In this document: positions 47,654 through 52,409 of the stretch, piece after piece
Position numbering within the stretch: the first letter of the stretch is position 1
How the letters are laid out: each line of letters starts with the position of its first letter
Assembly: GCF_001650635.1 (NCBI RefSeq)
Contig: NZ_LWQU01000126.1
Span: 1 to 52,409, forward strand
Origin: Magnetospirillum moscoviense
Lineage (GTDB): Bacteria > Pseudomonadota > Alphaproteobacteria > Rhodospirillales > Magnetospirillaceae
Length of the DNA: 52,409 bases
Reading direction: 5' to 3'
Notes under the pieces: generated by a model
What the model was told of the DNA's origin: nothing
What the model saw: the letters and a program-made list of their open reading frames with translations, nothing else
Databases searched by the model: none
Program-made: the position numbers and the translations under genes

Positions 47654-47901
47654 TCTTTCTTCCCCCCGCGGCCGGCATTGGCGAACTGCGCCCAGAACAT
47701 CTTCTGCAGCTGCTCCATGCCCTGCACCCCGGCTGGCAGCCAGGTCTTCAGCATCACTTCCGGCTCCATGGCGTGCAGGCTGGAGGTCATCCGCTCCTGG
47801 ATCTGAGCCATCAGCGCGTCCTGCATCGGGCGGACGTCGGGTAGGCCCAGGAAGGTCCGCGCCTCTTCCGGTGTGCAGTCGATATCGACGGTGATCTTCA
47901 T
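47650..47901 (-). CDS. DUF6489 family protein
   Basis: An 83-residue protein beginning MKITVDIDCTPEEARTFLGLPDV, a conserved opening of DUF6489. It continues with helices (MQDALMAQIQERM, WLPAGVQGMEQLQKMFW) and ends in a Lys/Glu tail. It has no membrane helix, signal or known function. AAGGG lies upstream of the ATG. It heads a run of overlapping genes leading into mnmE and parB and is divergent from the DUF255 gene at 47998. Confidence 0.8.
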   Translation of the reverse strand: MKITVDIDCTPEEARTFLGLPDVRPMQDALMAQIQERMTSSLHAMEPEVMLKTWLPAGVQGMEQLQKMFWAQFANAGRGGKKE

Positions 47902-47997
47902 CTTGCCATCCCTTACGGCTTGCCAAACGGGCGTCGCATACCAAACTAAGCCTTCACACCCGCCTTCGCAACGCCACACCGAACCCGGATATCCCCC

Positions 47998-50001
47998 ATG
48001 ACCAACCGCCTTGCCGGCGAGACCAGCCCCTATCTGCTGCAGCACCAGGACAATCCGGTGGATTGGTGGCCGTGGGGGCCCGAGGCCCTGGCCGAGGCCA
48101 AGGCGCAAGGAAAGCCGATCCTGCTATCGATCGGCTATGCCGCCTGCCATTGGTGCCACGTCATGGCCCATGAAAGCTTCGAGGACCCGACCATCGCCGA
48201 ACAGGTCAACCGGGACTTCATCGCCATCAAGATCGACCGCGAGGAACGGCCCGATCTTGATTCCATCTATCAGCAGGCGCTGGGGCTGATGGGCCAACAT
48301 GGCGGCTGGCCGCTGACCATGTTCTGCACCCCCGCGGCCGAGCCCTTTTGGGGCGGCACCTATTTCCCGCCGACGCCGCGTTGGGGCCGGCCCAGCTTCC
48401 CCGAGGTGCTGGGTGCGGTGTCGCGGTCGTGGGACCTGACCCAGGAAAGGGTGTTCGAGAATGTCGCCACCTTGAAGGCCGGCCTGGCCCGCGCCGCCCA
48501 CTCGCCGGGTCCGGGCACGCTGAGCCTGGATCTGCTCGACCGGTCGGCCCGGGCCATCCTGCGCATGGTCGATACCGAACATGGCGGCATCGGCGGCGCG
48601 CCCAAGTTCCCCCAGCCCGGCCTGTTCGACTTCCTGTGGCGCTCGGCCCGGCGCACCGGCGATAGCGCCATGAAGAATGCCGTGCTGCTGACCCTGGACC
48701 GCATCTGCCAAGGCGGCATCTACGACCATCTGGGCGGCGGCTTCATGCGCTATTCCACCGACGACATCTGGCTGGTGCCCCATTTCGAGAAGATGCTGTA
48801 CGACAACGCCCAGCTGGTGTCGCTGCTGACCCTGCTGTGGCAGGAGACCGGCGATCCGCTGTGGCGCGACCGGGTCGCCGAGACCATCGGCTGGCTGCTG
48901 GCCGAGATGCTGGCCGAGGGCGATGCCTTCGCCGCCACCCTGGATGCCGATTCCGAAGGGCATGAAGGCCGCTTCTATGTCTGGCAGGCCGCCGAGATCG
49001 ATTCCTTGCTGGATGCCGAGACCAATCGCTGGTTCCGCCAGGCCTATGGCATCACCCAGCATGGCAATTGGGAGGGGACGACCATCCTCAACCGCTCCGG
49101 CCCGCAGCCCGAGGGGGCCGAGGATTTGCTGGCCCGGGCCCGGCCGATCCTGAAGGCCGCCCGCGACCAGCGGGTCTGGCCCGGCCGCGACGACAAGGTG
49201 CTGGCCGACTGGAACGGGCTGATGATCGCAGCCCTGGCCGAGGCGGCCTTCGTCTTCGACCAGCCTGGCTGGCTGGATGCGGCCCGGCGCGCCTTCGAGA
49301 CGGTGCGGACCCGCATGGCCCTGCCCGGCGACCGTTTGGCCCATTCGCTGCGCCTGGACCGGCTGTCCGATGTCGGCCTGCTCGATGATCTGGCGACCAT
49401 GGGGCTAGCCGCCTTGGCACTGTATCAAACCACCGGCGAGAGCCCTTATCTGCGTGAGGCCGCTGCCTGGGCCGAGGCGGCGCAGACCCATCATTGGGAC
49501 CAAAGCGACGGCGGATTCTTCCAGACCGCCACCGATGCCCGCGATCTGATGGTCCGCCCCAAGCCGGTCCATGATTCGGCGGTGCCGTCGGCCAACGGAT
49601 TGATGGCCCAATTGCTGGCCAAGCTGTGGCTGCTGACCGGCGAGACCCGCTGGCGCGACCGCGCCGATGCCACCATCGCCGCCTTCTCAGGCCTCGACAT
49701 CGACCATCACCCCAACATCACCGCCCTGCTGACCGCCTTCGATCTGCTGGCCGATTCGGTCCAGGTGGTGATCACCGAGGGTGCCGGCGCCCACGCGCTG
49801 GAACGCGCCGTCGCCGCGATCGCCCTGCCCAACCGGATCCTGCTGCGGACCGGCGGCACCGATCCTCTGCCCGATCATCACCCGGCCTTCGGCAAACTGC
49901 CGATCGACGGCCGGGCCGCCGCCTATGTTTGCCGGGGCTCGACCTGTTCCGCCCCGATCACCGACCCGGCCGCCTTGCGCGCAGCCCTTGCTTCACGTTA
50001 G
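47998..50001 (+). CDS. Thioredoxin domain-containing protein, YyaL/DUF255 family
   Basis: A 667-residue protein of the YyaL/SPATA20 family. It begins [21 protein letters not shown] and has a thioredoxin-like part with the CxxC-type [15 protein letters not shown] near residue 46. After residue 180 it becomes an all-alpha (alpha/alpha)6-like domain with [18 protein letters not shown] and [10 protein letters not shown]. The family is widespread and poorly characterised; a redox or glycan-related role has been proposed. It lies 8 bp before the Ogt gene. Confidence 0.88.
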   Translation: MTNRLAGETSPYLLQHQDNPVDWWPWGPEALAEAKAQGKPILLSIGYAACHWCHVMAHESFEDPTIAEQVNRDFIAIKIDREERPDLDSIYQQALGLMGQHGGWPLTMFCTPAAEPFWGGTYFPPTPRWGRPSFPEVLGAVSRSWDLTQERVFENVATLKAGLARAAHSPGPGTLSLDLLDRSARAILRMVDTEHGGIGGAPKFPQPGLFDFLWRSARRTGDSAMKNAVLLTLDRICQGGIYDHLGGGFMRYSTDDIWLVPHFEKMLYDNAQLVSLLTLLWQETGDPLWRDRVAETIGWLLAEMLAEGDAFAATLDADSEGHEGRFYVWQAAEIDSLLDAETNRWFRQAYGITQHGNWEGTTILNRSGPQPEGAEDLLARARPILKAARDQRVWPGRDDKVLADWNGLMIAALAEAAFVFDQPGWLDAARRAFETVRTRMALPGDRLAHSLRLDRLSDVGLLDDLATMGLAALALYQTTGESPYLREAAAWAEAAQTHHWDQSDGGFFQTATDARDLMVRPKPVHDSAVPSANGLMAQLLAKLWLLTGETRWRDRADATIAAFSGLDIDHHPNITALLTAFDLLADSVQVVITEGAGAHALERAVAAIALPNRILLRTGGTDPLPDHHPAFGKLPIDGRAAAYVCRGSTCSAPITDPAALRAALASR

Positions 50002-50009
50002 GCTGGATT

Positions 50010-50465
50010 ATGACCCAGATCACCACCAACAGCCCGGTCGGCCCGCTGACCATCTTCGCCCATGACGGCGCCATCGTCGCCGTCGAATGGGGCTGGCCGC
50101 CGGAAACCGACGAAGCCCCCGGCGCCCTTTTGGAAGAGGCCCGCGCCCAGATCGAGGCCTATTTCGACGGCCGCTTGACCCGGTTCGACCTGCCGCTGGC
50201 GCCACATGGCACCGCCTTTCAGAAGAAGGTGTGGGCGGCCATCGCCGCCATTCCCTTCGGAAGCGCGCGGACCTATGGCGACCTGGCCCGCGAATTGGGC
50301 ACCGCGGCCCGCGCCCTGGGTGGTGCCTGCGGGCGCAATCCCATCCCGATCCTGATCCCCTGTCACCGGGTGCTGGGCGGCAATGGCGGCCTGGGCGGTT
50401 ATTCCGGCATGGACGGGATCGATACCAAACGGTTCCTGCTGCGACACGAAGGGGTGCTGGTATGA
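50010..50465 (+). CDS. ogt: Methylated-DNA-protein cysteine methyltransferase (Ogt-like)
   Basis: A 151-residue DNA-repair protein that removes alkyl groups from O6-alkylguanine. The acceptor Cys is in IPCHRVLG near residue 114. FQKKVWAAIAAIPFGSARTYGDLA is the DNA-binding helix region (given in part) and RNPIPILIPCHRV the active site. Length fits a single-domain Ogt. Its stop overlaps the next gene's ATG, so they are co-translated. Specificity between Ogt and Ada-C types is not decided. Confidence 0.9.
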   Translation: MTQITTNSPVGPLTIFAHDGAIVAVEWGWPPETDEAPGALLEEARAQIEAYFDGRLTRFDLPLAPHGTAFQKKVWAAIAAIPFGSARTYGDLARELGTAARALGGACGRNPIPILIPCHRVLGGNGGLGGYSGMDGIDTKRFLLRHEGVLV

Positions 50466-51436
50466 GCAAGGCGATCCGCATCCACCAGACCGGTGGACCC
50501 GAAGCGATGGTGTTCGAGGATGTGGCGGTGCCCGCCCCGGCCGCCGGCGAGGTCTTGCTGCGCCAAGGCGCGGTCGGGGTCAATTACATCGACGTCTATC
50601 ATCGCACCGGGCTTTATCCGGCGCCGCTTCCGTGCGCCCTGGGCCTGGAAGGCGCCGGCACCGTCGAAGCAATCGGCGACGGCGTGACCGACTTTCGGCC
50701 CGGCGACCGCGTCGCCTATGCCAACCCGCCGATCGGCGCCTATGCCGAGCGCCGGGTCATCCCCGCCCACCGCCTGGTCAAGCTGCCGGACTCGATTTCC
50801 GAGACCCAGGCCGCCGGCATGATGCTGAAGGGCATGACCGCCCAATATCTGCTGCGCCGGACCTATCGGGTGCAAAAGGGCGACACCATCCTGGTCCATG
50901 CCGCCGCCGGGGGCGTCGGCCTGTTGCTGTGCCAATGGGCCGATCATCTGGGCGCCACCGTGATCGGCACCGTCGGCAGCCCGGAAAAGGCCGAACTGGC
51001 CAAGGCCCATGGCTGCCACCATCCGATCCTTTACCGCGACACCGATTTCGTCGCCGCCGTGCGCGAGATCACCCAGGGGACAGGCGTGCAGGTGGTCTAT
51101 GATTCGGTGGGAATCGACACCTTCGAACGCTCGCTCGACTGCATCAAGCCGCTGGGCATGATGGTCAGCTTCGGCCAAAGCTCGGGCAAGGTGGCCCCGT
51201 TGGATACCGGCATCCTGGCGGCCAAGGGCTCGCTGTTCCTGACCCGGCCGACCTTGATGACCTATACCGCCGCCCGCGCCGATCTGGTTTCCATGGCGAC
51301 CGAGTTGTTCGAGGTCGTGCAATCCGGTGCGGTCAAGGTCGAGATCAGCCGAACCTATCCCTTGGCCGAGGCGGCACAAGCCCACTGCGACCTGGAAGCC
51401 CGCCGTACAACGGGGTCTCTGGTTCTTCTGCCCTGA
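50462..51436 (+). CDS. Zinc-independent quinone oxidoreductase (MDR superfamily)
   Basis: A 324-residue NADPH-dependent oxidoreductase of the QOR branch. It starts MSKAIRIHQTGGPE, with GVNYIDVYHRTGLYP for substrate binding. The nucleotide-binding AAAGGVGLLLCQWA motif lies near residue 150, and SFGQSSG near 240. Zinc-binding Cys of the ADH branch are absent, so it should reduce quinones or enones. It begins inside the ogt stop (ATGA overlap). Confidence 0.9.
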   Translation: MSKAIRIHQTGGPEAMVFEDVAVPAPAAGEVLLRQGAVGVNYIDVYHRTGLYPAPLPCALGLEGAGTVEAIGDGVTDFRPGDRVAYANPPIGAYAERRVIPAHRLVKLPDSISETQAAGMMLKGMTAQYLLRRTYRVQKGDTILVHAAAGGVGLLLCQWADHLGATVIGTVGSPEKAELAKAHGCHHPILYRDTDFVAAVREITQGTGVQVVYDSVGIDTFERSLDCIKPLGMMVSFGQSSGKVAPLDTGILAAKGSLFLTRPTLMTYTAARADLVSMATELFEVVQSGAVKVEISRTYPLAEAAQAHCDLEARRTTGSLVLLP

Positions 51437-51492
51437 AGGGCATATAATCGCTCGGATGTGTGTGCGTAACGGCTCGCGTCCGGGGACCAGGT

Positions 51493-52017
51493 ATGACCAA
51501 GGCTAAGCGGAATTTTCTGGTGTGGTCGGTGACCGTCAGCTGCATCGCCTGGATGGCGGTGGTCGGCTGGCTGCTGTTCGTCATGATGCCGGCATCGGTG
51601 GAACATCACAGCTCGGCGGCGGTCAAGGACCGCATGGCGACCCAGTGCCAGGGCAGTTTCAAGGATCGCTATGAGTGCAAGGAAGCGATCATCGTCGAAT
51701 CCGGCCGCGACACCTTCTGGACCATGGCCGGCCGGTTCCTGGCGGTGGTGGTGCCGCCGATGCTGCTGAGCGCCTGGCTGTCGTCCTATCTCAAGCGCAA
51801 CCCGATCCGCCTGCATGCGCGCCACATTGATGAGGGCGGCGACTGGAAGTCGCGGGCACAGATGCACACCAAGGCTCCGACCCCGCCACCCGGTCATGCT
51901 GGCGGCTTCGAACCCGACGAAGAGATGCCGCAAAAGTCCTATAGCCTGGACGATATCGCCCCGGTCGATGATTGGAAGACCCGGGCGCAAAACAAGACCA
52001 GGCACCCGCCGAAATAA
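51493..52017 (+). CDS. Hypothetical membrane protein with repeated C-terminal motif
   Basis: A 174-residue protein with two hydrophobic helices (about 9-32 and 78-95) and a polar tail. The tail repeats a DWK[ST]RAQ motif, as DWKSRAQMHTKAPTPPP and DWKTRAQNKTRHPPK. No family was recognised. A TATAAT box lies at 51443-51448, 44 bp before the ATG, with no clear -35. An IS1595-like end begins 3 bp after the stop, and the stop itself may lie in the target duplication, so the original C-terminus could be altered. Confidence 0.65.
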   Translation: MTKAKRNFLVWSVTVSCIAWMAVVGWLLFVMMPASVEHHSSAAVKDRMATQCQGSFKDRYECKEAIIVESGRDTFWTMAGRFLAVVVPPMLLSAWLSSYLKRNPIRLHARHIDEGGDWKSRAQMHTKAPTPPPGHAGGFEPDEEMPQKSYSLDDIAPVDDWKTRAQNKTRHPPK

Positions 52018-52020
52018 AAA

Positions 52021-52409
52021 GGCTCTATTCGTGAATCGTATTGACGGTCACGCCCCCATGGCGGCGGCGAGGCAATATCGCGCGGTCGGGTCCGGATGAA
52101 GGCCGATGAGGTGGAACCAGCGCAGGTAGCTGTCGAGGTAGCGGGTGGCGATACCGCGGCGAGCGCGAAGGAAATCCTTGAGGCGGGAGTGGCGGTTGTT
52201 GACGGTCTGGATGTGGAGTTCGCCACGGACACGCTCACCGGCCGACTGGTTGAGTGCCTCGTGGCTGACGCCGAGAGCGGCGGCGCACGGCGGATAGCTG
52301 TTGTTGCCGTCGGTGACCAACAGCGCGTCCTTATCCAGCACCGGCGCCAGGACCGCGCGGATGGCGTCGGCTGTGATCGCTGGCAACACCGCGCTGATCG
52401 TCGCGCCGG
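52021..52409 (-). mobile_element. IS1595-like insertion sequence, one end only
   Basis: The right window edge cuts an IS1595-family element. Its outer end begins with GGCTCTATTCGTGAATCGTA at 52021, a terminal repeat I associate with this family. The AT-rich 8 bp at 52013-52020 (AATAAAAA) could be one copy of an 8-bp target duplication. The other end is outside the window. Confidence 0.65.
52048..52409 (-). CDS. IS1595 family (ISXO2-like) transposase, C-terminal part
   Basis: The frame is open from the window end to the TGA at 52048, giving about 120 C-terminal residues. The segment LLVTDGNNSY carries the second catalytic Asp of the ISXO2-like DDE fold. HIQTVNNRHSRLKDFL carries the final acidic position as Asn, as in a DDNK branch of the family. 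GIATRYLDSYLRWFH completes the motif. No truncation is seen before the stop, so this part of the gene looks functional. Confidence 0.85.
   Translation of the reverse strand, partial: GATISAVLPAITADAIRAVLAPVLDKDALLVTDGNNSYPPCAAALGVSHEALNQSAGERVRGELHIQTVNNRHSRLKDFLRARRGIATRYLDSYLRWFHLIGLHPDPTARYCLAAAMGA

Overview
The window is 52.4 kb of GC-rich, densely coding DNA from an alphaproteobacterium. It is most likely a member of the Rhodospirillales close to Magnetospirillum. That rests on the alphaproteobacterial mnmE-mnmG-rsmG-parA-parB block, a leuS-lptE-holA operon with a DUF3576 lipoprotein upstream, a 1594-residue NAD-glutamate dehydrogenase and a pair of Porin_4-like major porins. The genus is inferred from memory of families, not from a search. 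No tRNA, rRNA or CRISPR array was seen, and no stretch over 300 bp lacks a gene.

Layout. 1-146: end of an IS1182-like element, cut by the window edge. 0.2-9.1 kb: candidate glycan or small-molecule tailoring locus with a GT-C-like membrane protein, a stand-alone TPP-dependent E1 alpha/beta pair, a DEDDh exonuclease, two coupled SDR sugar epimerases, and a carbamoyltransferase/DUF5989/SxtJ cassette. 9.2-18.7 kb: NAD-GDH, holA, lptE, leuS and the DUF3576 lipoprotein, all on the minus strand. 18.9-21.5 kb: two tandem paralogous porins, each with its own promoter, a shared upstream 20-bp inverted repeat and a downstream terminator. 21.7-28.4 kb: YggS-like PLP protein, TPR-GT41 glycosyltransferase, SAM methyltransferase, a three-gene operon (unknown protein, L,D-transpeptidase, ThiE-like) behind a sigma-54-type element, and ribA with a degenerate RibB-like N-terminus. 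28.5-32.5 kb: four co-directional genes, starting with an OmpR-type regulator whose receiver lacks the phospho-acceptor Asp, then a polysaccharide deacetylase, a GNAT-like protein and a GT-C-like membrane protein. 32.5-41.7 kb: mixed housekeeping and accessory genes including YchJ, PBP1A, a metallophosphoesterase, a thioesterase, XGPRT, a gamma-glutamyltransferase, a zinc ribbon, a short BLUF photoreceptor with an apparently leaderless promoter, a second deacetylase with a lost metal ligand, and a nitroreductase-family enzyme. 41.8-47.9 kb: parB, parA, rsmG, mnmG, mnmE, a 2Fe-2S ferredoxin and a DUF6489 protein in one run, with three parS sites. 48.0-52.0 kb: YyaL/DUF255 protein, Ogt-type methyltransferase, quinone oxidoreductase and a two-TM protein. 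52.0 kb to the end: an IS1595-like element inserted directly after the last stop codon.

How the genes work together. The parS cluster and parAB mark a centromere region, so the chromosome origin is probably not far away. The most intriguing accessory region is 0.2-9.1 kb. There, enzymes able to make nucleotide sugars, add an acyl-type two-carbon unit and carbamoylate a product sit beside a membrane glycosyltransferase-like protein that is nearly fused to the E1 pair. The 28.5-32.5 kb operon looks like a second, separately controlled envelope-glycan locus. Because both window ends lie inside insertion sequences, the window may be a whole contig broken at repeats.
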